A DNA stretch of 19,349 nucleotides from Bacteroidota bacterium (GTDB taxonomy: Bacteria; Bacteroidota; Bacteroidia; Bacteroidales; UBA1402), in contig JAUZOU010000018.1 in assembly GCA_030706285.1 (NCBI GenBank), forward strand, positions 1 through 19,349. Reading direction: 5' to 3'. The translations under genes and the position numbers were made by a program. The notes below the pieces were generated by a model, which was given only the letters and a program-made list of their open reading frames with translations, searched no databases and was not told the DNA's origin. How positions within the stretch are numbered: position 1 is the first letter of the stretch; each line of letters starts with the position of its first letter. Shown in pieces: positions 1 to 6,202 of this stretch.

Positions 1-247
1 CGGCATTAAAAAGGAAGTTCTTCCAAAACTATTCAGAATTGATGAAACGGTCTCAACAGAAGGTACCAACAATGAGCAAGGTAGTGGGATTGGATTGTTG
101 CTCTGCAAAGAGTTAATCGAAAAACACGGAAGCGACATCTGGGAAAAAACGAGTGGGGGAAAGGATCGACTTTTTGTTTTACGATACCGGCTGGCACAAC
201 GTCTAACTGATTATTGTACCTTTGTGCATAAATATCTTTTTTCATGA
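1..247 (+). CDS. Sensor histidine kinase, C-terminal end (partial, apparent frameshift)
   Basis: This is the tail of a HATPase_c domain, the ATP-binding module of two-component sensor kinases; the rest lies upstream of the window. Frame 2 reads an F-box-like LFRIDE, then GSGIGLLLCKELIEKHG, the G2 box and following helix typical of HisKA-type kinases. After DIWEKT the literal frame loses the family pattern and runs to a TGA at 245-247 that overlaps the next gene's ATG. If one extra A is allowed in the six-A tract at 144-149, the reading becomes WEKNEWGKGSTFCFTIP and stops at 208-210, which is the normal ending of this domain. A single-base deletion, real or a sequencing error, is therefore likely. 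The input signal and partner regulator cannot be seen. The family call is firm; the intactness of the gene is not. Confidence 0.85.
   Translation, partial: GIKKEVLPKLFRIDETVSTEGTNNEQGSGIGLLLCKELIEKHGSDIWEKTSGGKDRLFVLRYRLAQRLTDYCTFVHKYLFS
217..224 (+). promoter_or_regulatory. Candidate -7 element upstream of ketopantoate reductase gene
   Basis: TACCTTTG matches the Bacteroidetes -7 consensus TAnnTTTG. It lies 19 bases before the ATG at 244 and just after the family-like kinase stop at 208-210. No good -33 TTTG is visible at the usual spacing, so this is a partial match. Confidence 0.4.
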
Positions 248-1179
248 CACAATTACGATATGCCGTCATCGGGACAGGCGCTTTAGGTGGCTTTTATGGA
301 GGAATGCTGGCAAAAACAGGTAAAGACGTTCATTTTCTGTTCAACAGGGATTTTGAAACAGTACAAAAGAACGGATTAATCATTGATTCTGTTTTAGGAA
401 ATTACCAGATACAGCACGGGAACTTTTATCATGAAACAGCCAAGATGCCACTCTGCGATGTTGTGCTGGTTTGTTTGAAAACGACAGCCAACCATCTTTT
501 GAAAAAGATGTTGCCACCTTTATTACATAAGGACACTTGTGTGATTTTGATACAAAACGGATTGGGGATGGAACAAGCCTTGGCTGAAGATTTTCCCTCT
601 ATAGCTATAGCCGGAGGGTTAGCCTTCATCTGCTCTTCTAAATTTGCCCCTGGTCATATTACCCATATGGATTATGGAAAGCTAACGCTTGGATCTTATT
701 CAGGAGAAAATAAGACGCTGTTGAAACAAATTTGTGATGATCTCATCAGTGCTGGTGTTGAGGCTGAATTATCAGAAGATCTTGCTTTGTCACGCTGGAA
801 AAAATTGGTTTGGAATGTGCCATACAATGGTCTATGTGTTGTAATGAATTCGAGCACCGAACAACTCATGCATCATACTCAAACATTTAGTCTAATTAGA
901 GACATGATGCTTGAAGTCATCCTGGCTGCACAAGCCTGCGGCAATAACATCAGTGAGCGTTTTGCTCAAGTCATGCTTGATTCCACCAACGTGATGAAGC
1001 CTTATGCTCCCAGCATGAAACTGGATTTTGACAATCATCGTCCTCTGGAAATCAAGGCTATTTATTCCAATCCACTTGCAGCAGCCAAGCAGGTTGGTAT
1101 TGATATGCCCAAAGTACACATGCTGGAACAGCAACTCTGCTTCTGTATGGATTCCTATACAAGTAATGATGTAAAATAG
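244..1179 (+). CDS. panE: 2-dehydropantoate 2-reductase family protein (ketopantoate reductase)
   Basis: The 311-residue length and layout match PanE/ApbA proteins, which reduce ketopantoate to pantoate with NADPH in the pantothenate/CoA pathway in the cytoplasm. The N-terminal Rossmann fold has GTGALGG (residues 10-16, GxGxxG). VCLKTTAN (77-84) and QNGLG (104-108) follow the usual strand and cofactor-site pattern. The C-terminal all-helical domain contains WKKLVWN (185-191), where K187 aligns with the catalytic lysine of the E. coli enzyme, and HRPLEI (265-270), where E269 fits the conserved substrate-site glutamate. The ATG overlaps the literal stop of the kinase frame (ATGA). The MFS gene follows after 71 bases with no clear terminator, so they may share a transcript. 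The superfamily is certain; ketopantoate is inferred as the substrate, since related proteins can use other 2-oxoacids. Confidence 0.85.
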   Translation: MTQLRYAVIGTGALGGFYGGMLAKTGKDVHFLFNRDFETVQKNGLIIDSVLGNYQIQHGNFYHETAKMPLCDVVLVCLKTTANHLLKKMLPPLLHKDTCVILIQNGLGMEQALAEDFPSIAIAGGLAFICSSKFAPGHITHMDYGKLTLGSYSGENKTLLKQICDDLISAGVEAELSEDLALSRWKKLVWNVPYNGLCVVMNSSTEQLMHHTQTFSLIRDMMLEVILAAQACGNNISERFAQVMLDSTNVMKPYAPSMKLDFDNHRPLEIKAIYSNPLAAAKQVGIDMPKVHMLEQQLCFCMDSYTSNDVK

Positions 1180-1250
1180 GATCAATAGCCTTTCCTCAGA
1201 TTATGGTCAATCTTTTCAAGCTAGCCATAGAATAAACCATTCATTGTACT

Positions 1251-2465
1251 ATGAACAACGATCAGCATCGATTTGAAACAGACAATACGGAACCCAACCA
1301 TCGTGTTCTGGGAGTTAGTAAAAATGTATTTTATACAGGACTCACGAGCTTCCTGACAGATACATCTTCGAAGATGGTTTATTCTGTCATGCCTATGTTC
1401 CTGATGTCTATTGGGGCTTCCAAAACAAGCTTATCTCTCATCGAGGGTATTGCAGAAAGTACGGCGGCCTTGATTAAGACGCTATCCGGATTCTGGAGCG
1501 ATAAAATAGGTAAAAATAAGCCGTTCATGCTGATCGGCTATGGTTTGTCTGCCATCATTATGCCTTTGTACGCATTTGTCAGTACACCACTGCAAGTACT
1601 TTACCTCAGATTTGTCGAACGAGTCGGGAAAGGTATCCGTACAGCACCTAGAGATAGTTTGGTAGCTGGCTCTGTTCTGAATGGTGAAACAGGCAAGAGC
1701 TTTGGACTGCAGAAAGCCATGGACAATATGGGAGCCATACTTGGACCTCTTATTGCCTTTATTTTGATGTCCCTGTATCCAGCCAATTACCCGCTGATTT
1801 TTCTCATTTCTGGTATTCCAGGACTCTTAGGTATACTGGTGCTCTTTTTAAAGATAAGCGAAGCCAAAAAAAACCAGGGTGCGTTGCTGAAAAAATTCCG
1901 GTTTCAGGATTTCTCTAAAAAATACTATCTCTTTCTTGGTATAATTTTCATTTTTACGCTGGGAAATTCAACGGATGCGTTGTTGATGGTAAAGGCCAAC
2001 GAAATAGGAGTGAAGGTCGCCTACATTCCATTAGTCTATCTGATTACCAGTATTGTTTCTGTCGTTTTGGCCATTCCAATGGGCGTCTTATCAGACAAGA
2101 TCGGAAAGGAAATTTTGCTAGTCGGAGGTTATTTGGTCTATGCGATGGTCTATTTCGGATTTGGCTATTCCAGTAACATTAGAGTCATTATCAGTCTATT
2201 TGCCTTATATGGATTGTATTCTGCTATGACTGACGGCATTCAGAAAGCATTCATTTCAGATGTCATCGATAAAAATAAAAAAGGTACAGGACTGGGAATT
2301 TATAATGCGCTTCTTGGTGTGACATTATTACCGGCCAGTTTGATTGCGGGCTTACTGTATGACCATGTCAATTCATCCATCCCTTTTTATTTCGGAGCTT
2401 GCACAGCATTGATTTCTACCATACTCTTGCTGATATTCAGAACCATTCCAGACAAGCGGCTATAA
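1251..2465 (+). CDS. Major facilitator superfamily transporter
   Basis: The 404-residue integral membrane protein has about 12 hydrophobic stretches in two halves, as in MFS permeases. A hydrophilic N-terminus of about 25 residues precedes the first helix. The loop after TM2 holds the MFS motif-A-like GFWSDKIGKNKP, repeated in the second half as GVLSDKIGKE. Between helices 4 and 5 lies ERVGKGIRTAPRDSL, a motif I associate with a common bacterial MFS subgroup often annotated only as MFS transporter or putative drug or sugar efflux. The substrate cannot be told from sequence. The gene lies 71 bases after the ketopantoate reductase gene on the same strand, without an obvious promoter of its own, and is convergent with the downstream tRNA. 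The family call is firm and the function open. Confidence 0.88.
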   Translation: MNNDQHRFETDNTEPNHRVLGVSKNVFYTGLTSFLTDTSSKMVYSVMPMFLMSIGASKTSLSLIEGIAESTAALIKTLSGFWSDKIGKNKPFMLIGYGLSAIIMPLYAFVSTPLQVLYLRFVERVGKGIRTAPRDSLVAGSVLNGETGKSFGLQKAMDNMGAILGPLIAFILMSLYPANYPLIFLISGIPGLLGILVLFLKISEAKKNQGALLKKFRFQDFSKKYYLFLGIIFIFTLGNSTDALLMVKANEIGVKVAYIPLVYLITSIVSVVLAIPMGVLSDKIGKEILLVGGYLVYAMVYFGFGYSSNIRVIISLFALYGLYSAMTDGIQKAFISDVIDKNKKGTGLGIYNALLGVTLLPASLIAGLLYDHVNSSIPFYFGACTALISTILLLIFRTIPDKRL

Positions 2466-2467
2466 TG

Positions 2468-2488
2468 ATCTGATGTTGAAAATCAGAT
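2468..2488. repeat. Inverted repeat just after the MFS stop codon
   Basis: ATCTGAT at 2468-2474 and ATCAGAT at 2482-2488 are perfect 7-bp arms around GTTGAAA. A T7 run follows at about 2505-2512. The hairpin is weak and the T run is not adjacent, so a terminator role for the MFS transcript is only possible. Confidence 0.35.
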
Positions 2489-2528
2489 GACAGGCAGCAC
2501 CCGCCGTTTTTTTGCGTTGATTCCAAAA

Positions 2529-2560
2529 TTCGGCTATTCACCAATTGATTGAAAGCCGAA
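2529..2560. repeat. Inverted repeat (TTCGGCT / AGCCGAA) downstream of tRNA-Ser
   Basis: TTCGGCT (2529-2535) pairs with AGCCGAA (2554-2560), and inside an A-A mismatch TTCA pairs with TGAA. It abuts the larger hairpin at 2560-2598. It lies between the converging MFS and tRNA genes, so it may assist termination in either direction. Confidence 0.4.
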
Positions 2561-2598
2561 AAAGGAGAAAACTTACAAAGTGTAAGCATTCTCCTTTT
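2560..2598 (-). terminator. Hairpin terminator of tRNA-Ser, possibly bidirectional
   Basis: AAAAGGAGAA (2560-2569) pairs with TTCTCCTTTT (2589-2598). An inner stem CTTACA/TGTAAG (2572-2577, 2581-2586) closes on the three-base loop AAG, with a two-by-two internal loop between the stems. Read on the reverse strand it begins 5 bases past the tRNA 3' end, and its 3' arm ends in TTTTT. On the forward strand it ends in TTTT, so it could also stop MFS transcription. Confidence 0.65.
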
Positions 2599-2603
2599 CA
2601 GTG

Positions 2604-2690
2604 CGGAAGAAGGGGGATTCGAACCCCCGGTACGGTTACCCGCACGACAGTTTAGCAAACTGTTGGTTTCAGCCACTCACCCATCCTTCC
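2604..2690 (-). tRNA. tRNA-Ser, anticodon GCU
   Basis: Read on the reverse strand, the 87-nt gene folds as a type II tRNA with a long variable arm. The acceptor stem pairs GGAAGGA with TTCTTCC, including one G-T wobble. The D-arm region reads GGGTGAGTGGCTGAAACC. The anticodon arm is ACAGT-TTGCTAA-ACTGT, which puts GCT in the anticodon position (forward 2654-2656). The T arm is GGGGG-TTCGAAT-CCCCC. The discriminator base is G, as expected for serine tRNAs, followed by CA rather than CCA, so the CCA end is added after transcription. The tRNA reads serine codons AGC and AGU. A full promoter lies upstream (2720-2750) and a hairpin lies just downstream. Confidence 0.96.
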
Positions 2691-2719
2691 GGAGCGTAGC
2701 TAAATCGCTTTTCGCGCTG

Positions 2720-2750
2720 CAAAGATAGAAAAGTCTTTTTACACACCAAA
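2720..2750 (-). promoter_or_regulatory. Bacteroidetes-type promoter of tRNA-Ser
   Basis: Reading the reverse strand, TTTG (forward 2747-2750) is followed by 19 bases and then TATCTTTG (forward 2720-2727). This matches the Bacteroidetes sigma-A (sigma-ABfr) pattern TTTG-N19-TAnnTTTG. The -7 element ends 29 bases before the mature tRNA 5' end. It is the best promoter match in the window and is divergent from the mltG promoter. Confidence 0.8.
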
Positions 2751-2783
2751 CAAACAACCTGTATTTATTCGAAAAAAAACTGC

Positions 2784-2791
2784 TACTTTTG
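2784..2791 (+). promoter_or_regulatory. Candidate -7 element of mltG
   Basis: TACTTTTG matches TAnnTTTG and lies 21 bases before the mltG ATG, a normal distance for this group. The -33 region is TTTATT rather than TTTG, so the promoter is probably moderate. It is divergent from the tRNA-Ser promoter, with about 33 bases between the two -33 and -7 regions. Confidence 0.5.
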
Positions 2792-2812
2792 AGCCTGAAA
2801 AAATAAACTATC

Positions 2813-3841
2813 ATGAAACCGAAAATCCAAAAGACAATCCGCATAAGTAGTTCATTACTAGCGATTTTAGTCATCGTGCTAGTCTGTTCCTTCTTTATGC
2901 ATTCTTCTCTAAAGAATAAAGAATCAGCGCATTTGTATATATACCCTGGTGATTCAAAAGAAGCAGTCCTGGCAAAAATTCAACAATCGTGCCATCTGAA
3001 AAGTGTGAAAAGATTATCCATCATGCTCGACAGAATAGGGTGCAAAGAACCACTGCCAAGTGGACATTATCTGCTGAAACCCGGTATGTCTGACTTCCGA
3101 CTGGCCAAAATTCTAAAATCCGGCACACAAACGCCTGTCAGAATTACATTCAACAACGTCCGTACGGTCGACCAACTTGCAGGAAGACTTTCCAAACAGC
3201 TGATGGCCGATTCGCTCAGTTTGCTGAATTGTTTCCGGGATACGTCCTGGATGGGTGCAGAAGGATTTAATGAACAAACCTATATGTGCATTTTTATGCC
3301 AAACACCTATGAACTCTGGTGGAACGCCAAACCAGAAAAAGTAAGAAGCCAGTTTATCAGGGAATATCACAAGTTCTGGGATGACAGCCACATTGCTGCA
3401 GCCAAAAGGCATAAACTGACTCCGGTCGAAGCCTATACGCTTGCATCCATTGTAGAAGAAGAGACCAACAAAGGAGATGAACTTTCCAAAGTAGCCGGAC
3501 TCTATCTGAACCGTCTCAGTATCGACATGCCGTTACAGGCTGATCCGACCATCAAATACATTGCCGGTGATTTAACCATGAAGCGTATCTATATCAATGA
3601 TACTCGAAAAGAATCACCTTACAACACCTACAAACACACCGGACTGCCTCCGGGACCTATCCGTATTACCTCAATCAGGTCTATTGAAGCTGTCCTGAAT
3701 GCCTCCAGGCACTCTTATATTTATATGTGCGCCAAATCTGATTTTTCAGGTTATCATGCTTTTGCAACAACGCTTTCGCAACACGCTAAAAATGCCCAAG
3801 CCTATCATAAAGCCCTGAATGAAAGAGGCATTCTTGAATAA
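2813..3841 (+). CDS. mltG: Endolytic peptidoglycan transglycosylase MltG (YceG-like)
   Basis: The 342-residue length is usual for MltG, a membrane-anchored lytic transglycosylase that cuts nascent glycan strands and helps set their length. A single N-terminal membrane segment (about residues 12-29) follows a basic tail, leaving the rest outside the inner membrane. A small LysM-like region (about 40-105) precedes the YceG catalytic domain. This contains ASIVEEET (211-218), which holds the catalytic glutamate of the family, then LQADPTIKY (241-249), SPYNTY (268-273) and GLPPGPI (277-283), all hallmark motifs. iorA follows 43 bases later on the same strand with no visible terminator, so some read-through is possible, although the functions are unrelated. 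The start is set by the ATG at 2813, close behind a TAnnTTTG element. Confidence is high. Confidence 0.93.
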   Translation: MKPKIQKTIRISSSLLAILVIVLVCSFFMHSSLKNKESAHLYIYPGDSKEAVLAKIQQSCHLKSVKRLSIMLDRIGCKEPLPSGHYLLKPGMSDFRLAKILKSGTQTPVRITFNNVRTVDQLAGRLSKQLMADSLSLLNCFRDTSWMGAEGFNEQTYMCIFMPNTYELWWNAKPEKVRSQFIREYHKFWDDSHIAAAKRHKLTPVEAYTLASIVEEETNKGDELSKVAGLYLNRLSIDMPLQADPTIKYIAGDLTMKRIYINDTRKESPYNTYKHTGLPPGPIRITSIRSIEAVLNASRHSYIYMCAKSDFSGYHAFATTLSQHAKNAQAYHKALNERGILE

Positions 3842-3884
3842 ATTAGTTGTATTTTCGCTTCATTTATCATAGAGACTGAAAAGA

Positions 3885-5480
3885 ATGGAAAAATTATTAT
3901 TGCTGGGAGATGAAGCTATCGCTCAGGCTGCTTTAGATGCTGGTCTCTCTGGCGTTTATGCCTATCCTGGGACACCGTCTACTGAGATTACCGAATACAT
4001 TCAGGCATCTCATAAAGCAACAAGCGGACAGATCCACAGCCACTGGTCATCCAATGAAAAAACGGCCATGGAGGCAGCTCTTGGCATGTCTTTCGCTGGT
4101 AAACGTTCCATGGTTTGTATGAAACATGTTGGCGTCAACGTTTGTGCAGATGCTTTTATCAACGCTGCTATAACCGGCGTTATAGGTGGACTGATCGTTG
4201 TCGCTGCTGATGACCCCTCGATGCATTCATCCCAAAATGAACAAGACTCAAGATTTTATGGCAATTTTGCCATGATCCCCATATTAGAGCCTTCCAATCA
4301 ACAGGAAGCCTATGACATGGTCTACAAAGCCTTTGATCTGTCTGAAGCATTCGGAATACCTGTTATGCTGAGGATAACGACCCGGTTGGCTCATTCAAGA
4401 GCCGGTGTAGCATGCCGTCCTGAAAAGGCTCAGAATACCCTTCATTATTCCACCAATCCGAAGCAGTTCGTTTTGCTACCGGTGAACGCCCGTATCAATT
4501 ACAATCGACTGCTTGCTTCCCAGGAAATCTTTGTGAAAGACTCAGAAGGGTCCAGTTTCAATACTTTCATAAAAGGTAAAGACACTTCGAAAGGAATCGT
4601 GGCCTCTGGTATTGCATACAACTATCTGATGGAAAACTTTCCCGACGGCTGTCCTTATCCGATCGTTAAAATCGGTCAGTATCCATTACCGGTTACCCTG
4701 TTAAACAAACTGGCCAAGGAATGTAATGAATTAATCGTCATTGAAGAAGGCTATCCGTTGATTGAAGATAGTCTCAGAGGCCTTCTTGGCTTAGGGCTGA
4801 CAGTGCATGGCCGCCAGGATGGCTTTTTCCCAAGAGCCGGCGAACTGAACCCAGATATTGTGGGAAAAGCGTTTGGATTATCCGTCATTGAACAAACGAT
4901 CGTACCAGACGTGGTTAAAATGCGTCCACCGTCATTATGCACAGGTTGTAGCCATCGGGATATGTTTGAAGCATTGAATGTAGCTTATGCTGAGAAGGGA
5001 GAAGCATCGAAAATATTTGGCGACATCGGCTGTTATACATTAGGCTATCTGCCACCATACAGAGCCATGCATACATGCGTCGATATGGGTGCGTCCATAA
5101 CAATGGCTAAAGGAGCAGCAGATGCAGGTTTAAAATATCCCATCGCTGTCATTGGCGATTCCACGTTTACACATTCCGGAATGACGTCTTTATTGGATGC
5201 GATAAATGAACAATCACCCATTACCGTAATCATATCTGACAATGAAACGACAGGAATGACTGGTGGGCAAGACTCTGCCGGTACCGGCAAACTTGAATCA
5301 ATCTGTCTCGGACTTGGAGTGTCCCCGGCCCATCTTCATGTACTGGTTCCATTGAAGAAAAACCATAAAGAAATGGTCAGTATCATCCGTGAAGAAATGG
5401 AATACCGTGGCGTTTCAGTCATCATTCCAAGACGTGAATGCATCCAGACATTGACACGTAAAAGAAAGAAGCAACAGTGA
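3885..5480 (+). CDS. iorA: Indolepyruvate:ferredoxin oxidoreductase, alpha subunit (short form)
   Basis: IorA with IorB oxidatively decarboxylates aryl 2-oxoacids such as indolepyruvate and phenylpyruvate to aryl-acetyl-CoA, passing electrons to ferredoxin; the reverse reaction can build aromatic amino acids from arylacetates. The N-terminal pyrimidine-binding-type domain shows AYPGTPSTEITEYI (26-39). The C-terminal thiamine diphosphate domain has CTGCSHRDMF (352-361), GDIGCYTLG (379-387), GDSTFTHSGM (424-433) and DNETTGMTGGQ (452-462). Archaeal IorA ends in a two-cluster ferredoxin domain; here the 531-residue protein stops soon after PRRECIQ with a basic tail and has no CxxCxxC motifs. I recall this shorter form from Bacteroidetes, so electrons must leave by another route or protein. 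iorB starts 11 bases after the stop. Subunit identity is firm; the preferred arylpyruvate is inferred. Confidence 0.9.
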   Translation: MEKLLLLGDEAIAQAALDAGLSGVYAYPGTPSTEITEYIQASHKATSGQIHSHWSSNEKTAMEAALGMSFAGKRSMVCMKHVGVNVCADAFINAAITGVIGGLIVVAADDPSMHSSQNEQDSRFYGNFAMIPILEPSNQQEAYDMVYKAFDLSEAFGIPVMLRITTRLAHSRAGVACRPEKAQNTLHYSTNPKQFVLLPVNARINYNRLLASQEIFVKDSEGSSFNTFIKGKDTSKGIVASGIAYNYLMENFPDGCPYPIVKIGQYPLPVTLLNKLAKECNELIVIEEGYPLIEDSLRGLLGLGLTVHGRQDGFFPRAGELNPDIVGKAFGLSVIEQTIVPDVVKMRPPSLCTGCSHRDMFEALNVAYAEKGEASKIFGDIGCYTLGYLPPYRAMHTCVDMGASITMAKGAADAGLKYPIAVIGDSTFTHSGMTSLLDAINEQSPITVIISDNETTGMTGGQDSAGTGKLESICLGLGVSPAHLHVLVPLKKNHKEMVSIIREEMEYRGVSVIIPRRECIQTLTRKRKKQQ

Positions 5481-5491
5481 AACAGGCATAT

Positions 5492-6079
5492 ATGAAAACA
5501 GACATCATACTTTCTGGAGTCGGAGGACAAGGTATCCTTTCTATAGCAGCTGTCATTGGTGAAGCTGCCGTCCATCAACATTTGTACATGAAACAAGCCG
5601 AGGTACACGGTATGAGCCAACGTGGTGGAGATGTGCAGTCAAATCTGAGGATCTCCGACAAGCCAATCTATTCAGACCTGATATCAAGAGGCAAGGCAGA
5701 TCTTGTTATTTCCCTTGAACCTATGGAAGGATTAAGGTATGCCGGCTGGTTGAATGAAAAAGGCTGGCTTGTCACCAATTCCATACCGGTCGTAAATATT
5801 CCGGACTATCCATCAGACAAAGAACTTAAGACAGCATTGGATAAAATTTCCAATAAAGTGGTCCTGGATGTTGATGACATGGCAAAAGAACTTGGTTCAA
5901 CCAGAGTTTCAAACATCGTGATGTTGGGAGCCGCTTCACCGTTCATCGGTATTGACTACACAGCTATTGAAAACGGCATCAGGCGAATATTCGGCCGGAA
6001 AGGGGAAGAAGTTGTCAACCTGAACCTCAAAGCCTTGGCTGCAGGCAAAGCCGTCGCTGATAACATGAAAAGCCGGTAG
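5492..6079 (+). CDS. iorB: Indolepyruvate:ferredoxin oxidoreductase, beta subunit
   Basis: IorB is the gamma-domain-type subunit of the 2-oxoacid:ferredoxin oxidoreductase superfamily and forms the complex with IorA. The protein opens with KTDIILSGVGGQGILS, the conserved glycine-rich start, followed by EVHGMSQRGGDVQSNLR, both typical of IorB. The length of about 195 residues is normal. The frame is open from a GTG at 5477 that overlaps the iorA stop. I prefer the ATG at 5492, because homologues I know begin with MK-DIILSGVGGQG and the five extra residues add nothing recognisable. Either start implies tight coupling to iorA. After it come 123 bases before the acyl-CoA ligase gene. Confidence 0.9.
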   Translation: MKTDIILSGVGGQGILSIAAVIGEAAVHQHLYMKQAEVHGMSQRGGDVQSNLRISDKPIYSDLISRGKADLVISLEPMEGLRYAGWLNEKGWLVTNSIPVVNIPDYPSDKELKTALDKISNKVVLDVDDMAKELGSTRVSNIVMLGAASPFIGIDYTAIENGIRRIFGRKGEEVVNLNLKALAAGKAVADNMKSR

Positions 6080-6172
6080 GATTCAAGTATGCAATCATAT
6101 AGCTTATCCAGCAGTCGGTTAACGCTTTTAGGAAAAGTGGCGCTTATGAAGGATTGTTTCCGGAATGCATTA

Positions 6173-6191
6173 AATTAATGAACCATTAATT
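6173..6191. repeat. 8-bp inverted repeat just upstream of the acyl-CoA ligase gene
   Basis: AATTAATG (6173-6180) and CATTAATT (6184-6191) are perfect arms around AAC, ending 11 bases before the GTG start. This could be an operator for a dimeric regulator or a small leader hairpin. The remainder of 6080-6202 shows no gene and no convincing TAnnTTTG promoter. Confidence 0.45.
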
Positions 6192-6202
6192 ATCAACAAC
6201 CT

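Noticed and set aside
2437..2676. 79-residue reverse frame across the tRNA-Ser region
   Set aside because: It runs through the tRNA and its hairpins and has no family features.
5477..5491. GTG start for iorB overlapping the iorA stop
   Set aside because: The conserved IorB N-terminus starts at the ATG at 5492; the added five residues carry no signal. Not fully excluded.
6179..6190. Tiny frame ATG-AAC-CAT-TAA as an upstream leader peptide
   Set aside because: Three codons only, produced by the inverted repeat; nothing suggests attenuation.
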